Assembly: GCF_002088235.1 (NCBI RefSeq)
Contig: NZ_AQQV01000001.1
Coordinates: 1,302,001 to 1,366,000 of the forward strand
From: Oceanococcus atlanticus
GTDB lineage: Bacteria; Pseudomonadota; Gammaproteobacteria; Nevskiales; Oceanococcaceae
DNA length: 64,000 nt
Reading direction: 5' to 3'
The stretch's first letter is position 1. Every line of letters starts with the position of its first letter. The position numbers were made by a program, and so were the translations under genes. Below the pieces are notes generated by a model that had not been told where the DNA came from, did not search any database, and saw only the letters and a program-made list of their open reading frames with translations. This document shows, in pieces, positions 51,126-59,405 of this stretch.

Positions 51126-52073
51126 CTAGATCAGCCCATATGCGGCGTCGCGCGCTTCCATTGTGGACAGCTCACGCGCCTTGTAGCGCTGCATGAGCTC
51201 GGCATAATGTTCTGGCGTCGCGAGCCCGTGCACGACGCACGCCGTATCCAAGTTCAGCCGCCGAAATAACGAATTGATTTCGGCCAAGATGTGCGTCCTG
51301 AGCGTCGCTTTGGCCCACGCAAACTTAAGGCCGTGGTAGACCGCGAAAAACTCAGAGACGTCGCTGTTGAAGTTTCCTGCCCGCATCCAGCCCCAGCATG
51401 ACGTTGACTGGAATATCAGTTCTTGATCCCGGTTGTGCAGGCGCACATGCCCAAGAACCTCATCAGTGACAAAGCGATGCCGGAAGCCACTGTGGGGGGT
51501 GAGGCGATGCTGGCGGAAGCGATGGAGACGCGTCAGTGCCGTGGTCGCTACCTTTTGTCGGCGGTGGCCGCCCAGCGCTTGCGGAACCTCCAATCGCCAC
51601 ACGTCCGCTTTCGGAATGACACAAACTTTTTTGTTCCACCTAGCCCATTCGCTGGGCGGGACAAATTGCAGGACATACCCCATCGCGTGGACGACACCGG
51701 TGTTGGGAAAACCGGCAAGGTGCGGTTGGTTGTCCTTGTAAATGATTTCGTGGTGACAAAAACCGTCCAGAAAGATATGCCCGGCCAAGCGGCGCACGAC
51801 CTCTGCTAGGACACCTTCAATGGGCGTTCCCGGTTTTCGGATCAAGTTTGCCAGCATGTCGCCGGCGATCAACCCATGACTGCGATTTCCATTCATTTCC
51901 ACGCGGTAACCCTCGGCTTTCCAAGTGGACATCACGCCGTTGACGATGTCGGAGCGCCATTGATGTAACTCTGGAACCGGGTCGAAAGATAAGGATGCCG
52001 GCAAATGAGGGACTGTCCGGCGCAGCGGGCCCAGCGAGTCTAAAAATGGTCGGGCTGTTGGTGTCTTAAGCAT
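51126..52073 (-). CDS. Hypothetical protein, last gene of the SIR2 cluster
   Basis: This is a 315-residue soluble protein with alpha and beta character and several histidines and tryptophans (WRSDIVNGVMSTW, FCHHEIIY, YGLKFAWAKATL-like HGLKFAWAKATL). No family is recognised. I prefer the ATG at 52073, overlapping the stop of the upstream large gene by 8 nt, over 52091. It would be the last gene of the leftward transcript that starts near 58556. Confidence 0.7.
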   Translation of the reverse strand: MLKTPTARPFLDSLGPLRRTVPHLPASLSFDPVPELHQWRSDIVNGVMSTWKAEGYRVEMNGNRSHGLIAGDMLANLIRKPGTPIEGVLAEVVRRLAGHIFLDGFCHHEIIYKDNQPHLAGFPNTGVVHAMGYVLQFVPPSEWARWNKKVCVIPKADVWRLEVPQALGGHRRQKVATTALTRLHRFRQHRLTPHSGFRHRFVTDEVLGHVRLHNRDQELIFQSTSCWGWMRAGNFNSDVSEFFAVYHGLKFAWAKATLRTHILAEINSLFRRLNLDTACVVHGLATPEHYAELMQRYKARELSTMEARDAAYGLI

Positions 52074-54594
52074 GATCAAGCTCAAGGGCATTCAGGTCGT
52101 CGACCCGGGGGTGTAGCGCGAGATGCTGAAAAGAGGCTTGCCGCGTGACGAAAGCACCGTAAAAAATCTGGAGCATGGAGATCTGATTCCACCATGATTT
52201 TTCACGAGCCAGATGCCGAATCAAAGGGCTTGCATGAGACTTATAGGATTCAGGGGCCAACGCGGCTATTGCATCCACTTGCTCGGGCAAATGGTTGAAG
52301 CCAAAGATTTCCTCTAGGTCCTCGATTTGCGCGAGCTGACGTGCGAACCAGTCCTGTCGAATGGTGCGTTTGTAGTTATGCTGATCACGGTGAATCGCGT
52401 TATAGATCTCCGTCATGAACGATGGTGCGTGAAGAATAAAATCGTCATGCTCAATGCTTGTCCGCCACAGCGCATGTGCCACGCCCTGCTTCCACAGCAG
52501 GTTGTTCCCGTGATACTCCGCCATCAGAATGGCTAGCCCTGAGAGTTCCATGATATCGATCAACGGTGCCATCAATTCGAGCGCACGCTCCAGGGACATA
52601 TCCGGCTCCGCTTTCATGGCATCTTGGGCGTCTTTGGCGCGTTTCGTGCTCGCCGCGAACAAGAAGGCAAAGTTCTCCGTTAAGGTCTGCTTGTCATTCA
52701 GGATCAGTGCCTTAACAGCCGCTTTATAGCCAATATCAAAAAACTGACCGGCGTAATCTGGTATGTGACGTGATCGTTTGGTGTGTGCTAACTCCAAAGA
52801 CTGTGCTGTGATCTCTCTCGTTAGGGCGTCCATGGCGTCAGCCCGGCCGTTGTGGAAGCCAGAGCGATCAAGGCTGGGCCATTGCGGGTCTGGATCGGCT
52901 GGAACAGCCAGGTGAATATCCCATTGTTCGAGCGGGTCCGCGCTGCGATCGGCGAGGTCGTTTAAATACTCAAAGCTTGCCGCCCTCACGGCAGCAACAC
53001 CCCAATCAAACCGGCACGATTCCAGACGGCTAGCCCATTTGCGCATGGCGCTTGGAACCTGTTTCCCCAAAAAGTTGATATGCGCCACGTAGCGTTTCGC
53101 CAGGGCGCGCTTGACCGTGCTTTTTTGGGCCCATAATGGCATCACGGGGGCGCCGGTGAGAGCGACCTCTTTGTGTATCTGCTTGGCCAACGCCTCCATA
53201 GTTGAAAGAAGGTATGTTGGCGGCTTTGCTGAGTTGTAGATTCCCTCTGGGTTCCTCCAGCGAATGGCGTTCAAATGTAGGCCTAGATCCACGATCCGCA
53301 AGGATTCCCAATGTTTGTGAAACCCCCCCAGCAACCACTCTGGCGTTCGTGCAATGGACTCAACAAGGTTTAAGAAAAAGAGTTCCCCGCGAAACGTTTC
53401 ATCCTGGTCTGTTGCCTGTTGAGTCACATGTTCTGCAATAACCGGAATCAGCGCCTCAAAAACCGCATCCATGACGCCCATGGCGTCCTCAAGCTCGCCG
53501 GCAGCGGCAAGTGTTCGCGCGTATTGCTGAATTCGCCAGAGAAGCTGTGCTGCGAGGATGCCTTCCGGTTCCGAGATTACTGACTTGAAACATCTAATCA
53601 CGATCGGCAGTAGTTTTTGCTCCAACCAATTGTGGTCAATAACCGCGTTTGGCAGAGACCGGAGTCCTGCACTCTTCATTAGGTTTTCTTCAAGGTCCGA
53701 GACGTGGCCCCATTCTGGGTGCTCGAATTTACGCGGATACCAGAGACTTTCTGTCGGGATACGGTTCTTATCTTCTTGATAGTTGATTAACAGGTCCACG
53801 ACGCGGTGCCCAATCTTGCAGATAGGCTCCCCTTTGAGGTGGCTCATACGACGATCGATGATGTTCGTGAGGGTCGCCAATGCGACCAAATACCTATCAG
53901 CGCGCTCCCTGCAGCGTCGTTGATGCTCTATGTATTCGAATCGGCGGTGTGGGGCGCTGGTAGCCCGAAAGCTGCCTTGGATTTGCGCGACCATCTGCGT
54001 GGACAGCTCAGCCGGATTGAAAAAGGCAAAGATTCGGATACCCAAAATGACGAAACCGATAGCCGACCCGCTTGCGATAAGCGCCATAAACGGCACCGCT
54101 ATGACAATACGTGGAAGCCCGATCACGGAGGCCGCGGCTAACATAAGCCCAATGGCCGTCATGCATGCCATCCACCCCATGTAATTGTTCCCGACGCGGT
54201 CACGGAACAGCTCGTTTCGCAGTGACATGGGAAGCCCAGCGTATGTGGTGCTGGTGATGGTGCCGATCGTTGCGTAGTACAAGCCGATGAACACACCGCC
54301 GATACTGCTGATGGTTGTAAGCAGGGCTACGTAGTCTGCCCCGCTAGGGACGTGTAGCCCAAAGTGTTGTGCGAACGGATCGCAGATGGGGCTGATCAGG
54401 TAAAGGCCAGCGGTGACCGTTAAGCTGAAACTTAAACCGGCAGCTGTGCGGCCCCATAGTGAGCGCATGGTTTGCTTTTGCAGGGTTGACCACCTAACCC
54501 GCAGCGGACCGAGCGCGCCATCAATCCTCTTGTAGGCTCGTTTGATCCGCCACGCAAGGACGTGCCGCGCAATGCGTGCTCTCATCGTGTGCAC
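52066..54594 (-). CDS. Large membrane protein of the SIR2 cluster
   Basis: This 842-residue protein has four to five N-terminal membrane segments within residues 45-205 (AAGLSFSLTVTAGLYLI, ALLTTISSIGGVFIGLYY, MACMTAIGLMLAAASVIGL, VIAVPFMALIASGSAIGFVI). They are followed by a large helical cytoplasmic domain of about 630 residues with no motif I recognise. The layout (membrane block plus long cytosolic helical domain) could suit a sensor, scaffold or membrane-acting effector. It lies 82 nt after the third SIR2-like gene. Confidence 0.75.
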   Translation of the reverse strand: MHTMRARIARHVLAWRIKRAYKRIDGALGPLRVRWSTLQKQTMRSLWGRTAAGLSFSLTVTAGLYLISPICDPFAQHFGLHVPSGADYVALLTTISSIGGVFIGLYYATIGTITSTTYAGLPMSLRNELFRDRVGNNYMGWMACMTAIGLMLAAASVIGLPRIVIAVPFMALIASGSAIGFVILGIRIFAFFNPAELSTQMVAQIQGSFRATSAPHRRFEYIEHQRRCRERADRYLVALATLTNIIDRRMSHLKGEPICKIGHRVVDLLINYQEDKNRIPTESLWYPRKFEHPEWGHVSDLEENLMKSAGLRSLPNAVIDHNWLEQKLLPIVIRCFKSVISEPEGILAAQLLWRIQQYARTLAAAGELEDAMGVMDAVFEALIPVIAEHVTQQATDQDETFRGELFFLNLVESIARTPEWLLGGFHKHWESLRIVDLGLHLNAIRWRNPEGIYNSAKPPTYLLSTMEALAKQIHKEVALTGAPVMPLWAQKSTVKRALAKRYVAHINFLGKQVPSAMRKWASRLESCRFDWGVAAVRAASFEYLNDLADRSADPLEQWDIHLAVPADPDPQWPSLDRSGFHNGRADAMDALTREITAQSLELAHTKRSRHIPDYAGQFFDIGYKAAVKALILNDKQTLTENFAFLFAASTKRAKDAQDAMKAEPDMSLERALELMAPLIDIMELSGLAILMAEYHGNNLLWKQGVAHALWRTSIEHDDFILHAPSFMTEIYNAIHRDQHNYKRTIRQDWFARQLAQIEDLEEIFGFNHLPEQVDAIAALAPESYKSHASPLIRHLAREKSWWNQISMLQIFYGAFVTRQASFQHLALHPRVDDLNALELDHA

Positions 54595-54676
54595 ACCACA
54601 GGGTTGGCTGACAGGTATAACCTTTCGCTGAAAGGGATTACTGCAGGTGCCGTTGATTTGCGCGCCTCTGTGTGCA

Positions 54677-55750
54677 TCAGAATTTCAAGGCTCTGGAGAG
54701 TTTTGAGAACAGATCCACACAACCGTCATTCTCGCCGAGAAGACTCATTTGCCTCACGGCAAACCGATTGGTGATATCACGCTCCACGACGTCCTTGTCC
54801 TCGGTTGAAATGCCCTTGGCCGTGCCAAAGATTCGCGCCTTGCGGATGAGGTGGGCGATGTCCTTGTGGGTGCTATCCGACGGCGGCGTGAGTAACTCCA
54901 TATTCATGTCATCGAAAGCAAAGCCGAGGAAAACGATACGTTGAGCGATATCGAGGGCATATCGGATTCGTTGCACTGTTGCGTCGCGCGCATGCTCTTC
55001 GGTGCTTTCTGAAAACGTTCGAATTTGCTTAGCCAACGCAATCAATTCTGACGGATTGGGGTCGGCGCCGAATGAAACACGCACACTGTCGTTCCCCATC
55101 CAGGGCAAATCGCCAACCTTCCCATAGGGGTGGAATATGGTCAGCCTTTCCATGATGGTTGTGGCTGACGCCACATCGATCCGATAGTGATTGATGAGCG
55201 CGCTGTGAAGAAAGTGTTCAACGCAGCGGTCGTAGTTGAAAATAACCAGCGTGATCTGTTCAAAGCGGGCGTGCAGGTCATGGACAGCGGCCCCTTTGGT
55301 GATCAATTGAAAGAACGGCAGCAGCCACGTGCCATCTAATCCTTCATAGTTGATCCGAGGTTCCCGGTCTTTGCGCTCATAGTTCAGCTTAAGCTTCGAT
55401 TCCCGTTCCTCACCGAGTATGCAGTAGGCGATGGCCAGCTTGGCGCACAGAGCGATGTTGTGGTTTCCACGGTGCTGGTGTACGTAATTGTCGATCGACT
55501 CGGCCGTGGGCATGGACTCCGAGATCGCGTTTGCCGCGGCTTCGAGTTGGGATATCGGTGTGATGTGCTGTGCGTCCAATTGCCTTAATGCGTCTGTGAC
55601 GCGGTTTCCCCATGCACTCGTACGAGGGTCATCCGGGTCCAGGCGCAACGCAGCGGCGACCTTTTCTTTCAGTTGATACCCAAGAGGCAAGCCGAGTTCA
55701 AAGCTCGCGCCAGCACCGATCACAAAAACGTAGCCTGCCTTGTCGGTCAT
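54677..55750 (-). CDS. SIR2-like protein A
   Basis: This 357-residue protein is of the SIR2-like type found in phage-defence loci, where SIR2 domains act as NADases. The nucleotide loop is FVIGAGASFELGLPLG (residues 9-24). Further shared motifs are SIDNYVHQHRGN, LVIFNYDRCVEHFL, IFHPYGKVGDLPWM (position of the catalytic His) and IVFLGFAFDDMNM. It differs from paralogues B and C in the last motif, with DD in place of HP or HR. The start overlaps the companion gene stop (ATGA). Confidence 0.85.
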   Translation of the reverse strand: MTDKAGYVFVIGAGASFELGLPLGYQLKEKVAAALRLDPDDPRTSAWGNRVTDALRQLDAQHITPISQLEAAANAISESMPTAESIDNYVHQHRGNHNIALCAKLAIAYCILGEERESKLKLNYERKDREPRINYEGLDGTWLLPFFQLITKGAAVHDLHARFEQITLVIFNYDRCVEHFLHSALINHYRIDVASATTIMERLTIFHPYGKVGDLPWMGNDSVRVSFGADPNPSELIALAKQIRTFSESTEEHARDATVQRIRYALDIAQRIVFLGFAFDDMNMELLTPPSDSTHKDIAHLIRKARIFGTAKGISTEDKDVVERDITNRFAVRQMSLLGENDGCVDLFSKLSRALKF

Positions 55751-56421
55751 CGGGACTTACTCCGATCACCGTGCGTGACCTTAAGGTAGAGTTTCCCGTA
55801 CTCGGAAAGCAGGTACCGAAGCTGTGATATCGTGCTGTAGTCCCGAGTGCCCTCTGTGTTGTATCCCTGCGTGGTGAGGAACCCCACCGCCTTCAGACTT
55901 TCGGCTTCGGTCGACGTCGTGGTTTTGGGACGAAGAAACGTCGGCAGCTTATCCAGGTCTTCTAGATAGGCGCGATCGACCATCGCGCACAATCTCACCG
56001 CTTTATCCGTCGGTAGAAAACCCTCAATTGCGGCGGCCGTAATAATCCCCATGCGGCGTGCCTTTTCGATGCTTTCAGCGCGCTCAAGCAAACTGATGAT
56101 GGTTTCTCCCAAGCGTTTACGACCCTTGTCGTTGGTGTACTTGGTGACAAACGCTTGGCGTTGTTTCGTGGATGTCTCGCTCAACTCAAATAGGAAAGCG
56201 AAAACGCGCTTGGCAAAAAGCGCCTGACGAATGTCGAGGCCGAATTGGCCAATGCTATTCAGTGTTTTGAGAACGGGAAAGTGATCGAACACGGCTGCAT
56301 CCATGCTCAGCTGCAGCGCGCTGTCCGCGGTATCGGTTAGCAAGTCCCGGAGGTTGACCAACGACAGCGTCTCCTCCATCGCATCGTCAATGTCGGGTGG
56401 TGAGCTGTTTTTGGCGGCCAT
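55747..56421 (-). CDS. Companion protein between SIR2-like genes
   Basis: This 224-residue, mostly helical, soluble protein has no recognised motif. A hydrophobic Ala/Leu-rich middle (RQALFAKRVFAFLFEL) and a possible winged-helix-like C-terminus (KAVGFLTTQGYN, ISQLRYLLSEYGKLYL) are visible. I moved the start to the ATG at 56421, because a perfect AGGAGG lies 5 nt before it and overlaps the stop of SIR2-like B; the longer frame to 56466 would overlap that gene. It is coupled at both ends, so it is likely part of the same complex. Confidence 0.75.
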   Translation of the reverse strand: MAAKNSSPPDIDDAMEETLSLVNLRDLLTDTADSALQLSMDAAVFDHFPVLKTLNSIGQFGLDIRQALFAKRVFAFLFELSETSTKQRQAFVTKYTNDKGRKRLGETIISLLERAESIEKARRMGIITAAAIEGFLPTDKAVRLCAMVDRAYLEDLDKLPTFLRPKTTTSTEAESLKAVGFLTTQGYNTEGTRDYSTISQLRYLLSEYGKLYLKVTHGDRSKSR

Positions 56422-56429
56422 CTCGCCTC

Positions 56430-57476
56430 CTACCTTAAAAAGAATTCGGTGAACACGCTTGGGCATTTTTCGCTTCCGCGCAGCAAATGCACCTTGTCTT
56501 TCGTGGTCTTAAAGGATTGCGAAATTTCGTGCATGATCCGTTGGCGTTGGAAATCGGATACCCCGTAGGCAGTGCCGAACACGTCGCGTCCTTCGTTTTG
56601 TGTCATCTCACTGGTGGGCATAATTCCGCGCATGTTCAAAGGGTGAAAGGCAAACCCCAGGAAGGCGATCGCGTCGGCATTGGTGATCGCGAGCTGCGCC
56701 TTCACAAAGTTGTCATTGTTTTCGCTGCTTTCAGTGAACGTGCGAATGTTGCTCGCTAGGTGTAACAGATCCGGGCCGCGCAGCTGCCTCCCACCAAAAG
56801 CTACCGTTGCAGCGCTTTCGTGCTCCATCCAAGGCAAGGCGCCGACGGTGCCATAGGGATGGATGATGGTGATGAGGTCCATGAAGTGCTTGGCTTTTGC
56901 GCTCGTGAAACCGTAATGGGTCTTGAACACGCTGAATAGAAAATGCTCCACGCAACGGTCGTAGTTGAAAATGATCAGTGAGAGATTGCGCAGGCGTTCT
57001 TCAAGTTCATGTGGTGTCGCACCTTGCGTTACGGCTTTGAACAATCCAACGATCCATGCGGATTGATTCTGATCTTTCGTGAAATCCACATACTCGGGAT
57101 CGGCCGGTGCGTTTGGGCTTGGACCCAAACTGGATTCGTGTTCGGCCTTGAGTATGCAATGGACGATCGCCATTTTCGCAACCAGCTCGATGCACGGGTC
57201 GCCGCGGTGCTGGTGGACGAAGTTGTCGATGGACTCGGCCGTCGGCATGCCTACAATGATGCGCTGCGTGCCCTTAAAGACGGGTTGCCCGAGCAGCATG
57301 TTCGCCTGCTCAACCAGGCGCAACGCCACTGTTAAACGATCTTTTTGTACGGCGTCATCCTGGCGCTCAGTTTGCTTGAGGGCTTGTGCAATGTTTGTCT
57401 TCAACGTATCGCCCACGGGCAAACCGAAGTCATTGCTGGCGCCGGCACCAATCACAAATGCAGTGTTTTGTCTCAT
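56430..57476 (-). CDS. SIR2-like protein B
   Basis: This 348-residue paralogue of A and C has FVIGAGASNDFGLPVG at residues 7-22, SIDNFVHQHRGD, LIIFNYDRCVEHFL, IIHPYGTVGALPWM and IAFLGFAFHPLNM. The order matches a SIR2 Rossmann fold: the Gly-rich NAD loop, an Asn-Tyr-Asp block, the His position and the second Gly-rich strand. NAD hydrolysis is an inference from the family. The companion gene begins 9 nt after its stop. Confidence 0.87.
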   Translation of the reverse strand: MRQNTAFVIGAGASNDFGLPVGDTLKTNIAQALKQTERQDDAVQKDRLTVALRLVEQANMLLGQPVFKGTQRIIVGMPTAESIDNFVHQHRGDPCIELVAKMAIVHCILKAEHESSLGPSPNAPADPEYVDFTKDQNQSAWIVGLFKAVTQGATPHELEERLRNLSLIIFNYDRCVEHFLFSVFKTHYGFTSAKAKHFMDLITIIHPYGTVGALPWMEHESAATVAFGGRQLRGPDLLHLASNIRTFTESSENNDNFVKAQLAITNADAIAFLGFAFHPLNMRGIMPTSEMTQNEGRDVFGTAYGVSDFQRQRIMHEISQSFKTTKDKVHLLRGSEKCPSVFTEFFLR

Positions 57477-57515
57477 CTTGCGGTGCTTTCCCTCAGCATG
57501 ACGTGAACCTTTTGC

Positions 57516-58556
57516 TCACCGTAAAAAATAGTCCTTAATGAGCGCGCTGCTTGTGTCCTTCTCACTCATCAAGTGAATATGGCTCCGGTCTACGGAGAAC
57601 CGACCGTAAAGCTCGTCATGGATTTCACCACGACGAAATGCCGACAAGTCAAAAGCGGTACCAAAAATCATTCTGTCCCCCTCAACCGGGACTGTAGATT
57701 TTTTCGCTGGCTTGAGAGCATCCAAATTGAGTCGGTGGTAGGCAAAACCCAGAAACGCAATACGCTGCGCATCAGCCATCGCTTGCGCGATCATCTCGCG
57801 TTGCCGGGTGTCTTTTTTGATGTTCTCCGTGAAGGTTCGGATGCCCTGGGCCCGTTCTGCGGCGCTTTTCAGGGGGGTGTTTGCACCAAAGGCGAGGTAG
57901 GTTTCGTCGGCTGCCACCATCCACGGTAATGGGCCGATCATGCCGTAGGGGTGGATAATGGTGATGAGATCCACGAGCCCTGCGGCCTCCGCGGGCGTGA
58001 GGTTGTAGTGGCTCATAAACACCGTGTGCAGGAAATGCTCCACGCAGCGGTCATAGTTGAAGACGATGAGCGTGAGATTGATCAGCACTTCTGCCAGTTC
58101 GTGGACGGCCGCGCCCTTGGTGACCGCCATAAACAACGTGTTCAACCAACTGTCTTCGTTGCCTTCGCGGTAGAGGTTTATCGGACTCGCGGTTGGTTGG
58201 CCTGGAATGGGATCTGGCTCGCACAGTGTTGAGTCTCGTTCTGCTTGCAAAATGCAATGCACGATTGCCATCTTGGCAACGCACTCAATGTCTTTGTCGT
58301 TGCGGTGCTGATGCACGAAGTTGTCGATCGATTCTGCCGATGGCATCGCCGCAATGATCCTCTCGATCGCAAGATCCAGCGGTTGCAGTGGCAACTGGTT
58401 GAGCGCCGCACGCAATCGGTTGTGTTCCTGATCATGCTGCGCTCTTTGTGCAGCCCTGAGCTCGTTGGCAATGTCCGTTTTTAACTTTCGCCCTAAGGGG
58501 AGACCAAAATCGGCGCTGGCTCCCGCGCCAACGACAAATACCGTTTTCTCATTCAT
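57516..58556 (-). CDS. SIR2-like protein C
   Basis: This 346-residue protein is the first of the three paralogues in the leftward cluster. Motifs are FVVGAGASADFGLPLG (residues 7-22), SIDNFVHQHRND, LIVFNYDRCVEHFL, IIHPYGMIGPLPWM and IAFLGFAYHRLNL. B begins 39 nt after its stop. Three non-identical copies in one operon suggest a hetero-oligomer or divergence for different triggers. Confidence 0.87.
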   Translation of the reverse strand: MNEKTVFVVGAGASADFGLPLGRKLKTDIANELRAAQRAQHDQEHNRLRAALNQLPLQPLDLAIERIIAAMPSAESIDNFVHQHRNDKDIECVAKMAIVHCILQAERDSTLCEPDPIPGQPTASPINLYREGNEDSWLNTLFMAVTKGAAVHELAEVLINLTLIVFNYDRCVEHFLHTVFMSHYNLTPAEAAGLVDLITIIHPYGMIGPLPWMVAADETYLAFGANTPLKSAAERAQGIRTFTENIKKDTRQREMIAQAMADAQRIAFLGFAYHRLNLDALKPAKKSTVPVEGDRMIFGTAFDLSAFRRGEIHDELYGRFSVDRSHIHLMSEKDTSSALIKDYFLR

Positions 58557-58613
58557 GGTTTGTTATACGTTTTTCGGCCAAAGAATCGGACAACAATGTG
58601 CCGCTGTGAGCGT

Positions 58614-58859
58614 TTATTTTTGAAACAACCATAGCTCCACAGTGGCCATGTTGGCGCACCCCAGCAAATATACTGAGGGCAAGTGCGCCAAGGCATCCAC
58701 TGCAATGTGCATCCCGTTTACCAGGTGGCCCACCAAATCGCCCCGACAATCCAAGCGCATTTGGGCCGCGCCTTGAAAATACTCATCGCGAATTTTCGCT
58801 TGCTGCGCGGATGTCAAGCCGCAGTGACCCCGTGTAAGTGGCGAACCTGGATGTGCCAT
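58614..58859 (-). CDS. Possible small protein at the head of the SIR2 cluster
   Basis: This is an 81-residue leftward frame, 57 nt upstream of SIR2-like C. The segment GLTSAQQAKIRDEYFQGAAQ then DLVGHLVNGMHIAVDALAHL has coding-like character, but no family is recognised and the start is uncertain. Nothing else is seen from 58860 to 59068, which should hold divergent promoters. Confidence 0.35.
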   Translation of the reverse strand: MAHPGSPLTRGHCGLTSAQQAKIRDEYFQGAAQMRLDCRGDLVGHLVNGMHIAVDALAHLPSVYLLGCANMATVELWLFQK

Positions 58860-59068
58860 TTGTGGTCGGCCCGCGCGCCTAGGATCTCTTTAGGGGTCCA
58901 GTATGCCGATCTCCAGGTTTAGCCCATAAGACCGAGAGCTTATGCAGGGCTTGCTTCAACACAACAAAGAAGGCGCGGGTTCTCTGACGAAAATTCAGAC
59001 GCGATAACTTGTCGAGAAGCTCGAATCGATGACGGCTCAGTGCTAGGTTAAAGCACCTTTGCTAAAAC

Positions 59069-59102
59069 TGACTATTTCTCATAATATTATGAGAAATAGT
59101 CA
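59069..59102. promoter_or_regulatory. 34-bp perfect palindrome, operator of the restriction-modification regulator
   Basis: The sequence is perfectly self-complementary: half-site TGACTATTTCTCATAAT followed by its exact reverse complement. It lies 12 nt before the start of the XRE-type regulator. CATAAT within it resembles a -10 box. Controller proteins of restriction systems bind such palindromes and regulate their own operon, so this is the probable operator. Confidence 0.8.
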
Positions 59103-59114
59103 CAAATCAGAGTA

Positions 59115-59405
59115 ATGGACTACGGTGAATTTCGTCGACACATCGGCAAGGCTGGACTCACAGTCAACGATTTTGCTGGCTATATGGGCGTCTCTCCGAA
59201 CTCAGTATCGAACTATGCTCGTAGGGGGAATGTCCCGCGGACCTACGCCATGCTCGCCGTACTGATGGGCGATGCAGCTGATCGGGGCATCGATTTTCAG
59301 GCCATTCTCAACCGCTTCTCAATTTATCCTCACATCAAGTCCCAAAAAGTCAGCACGATTCCAAGCAGAAAGCAAAACAAAGGACTAGGGGAGGCAGGAA
59401 AGTGA
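59115..59405 (+). CDS. XRE-family controller protein of the R-M system
   Basis: This 96-residue DNA-binding protein has a helix-turn-helix in GLTVNDFAGYMGVSPNSVSN (residues 14-33) and a basic C-terminal tail (KSQKVSTIPSRKQNK). The gene lies just after a 34-bp palindrome, and its stop overlaps the methyltransferase start (GTGA), so it probably autoregulates the operon and sets the timing between methylase and nuclease. Confidence 0.85.
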   Translation: MDYGEFRRHIGKAGLTVNDFAGYMGVSPNSVSNYARRGNVPRTYAMLAVLMGDAADRGIDFQAILNRFSIYPHIKSQKVSTIPSRKQNKGLGEAGK

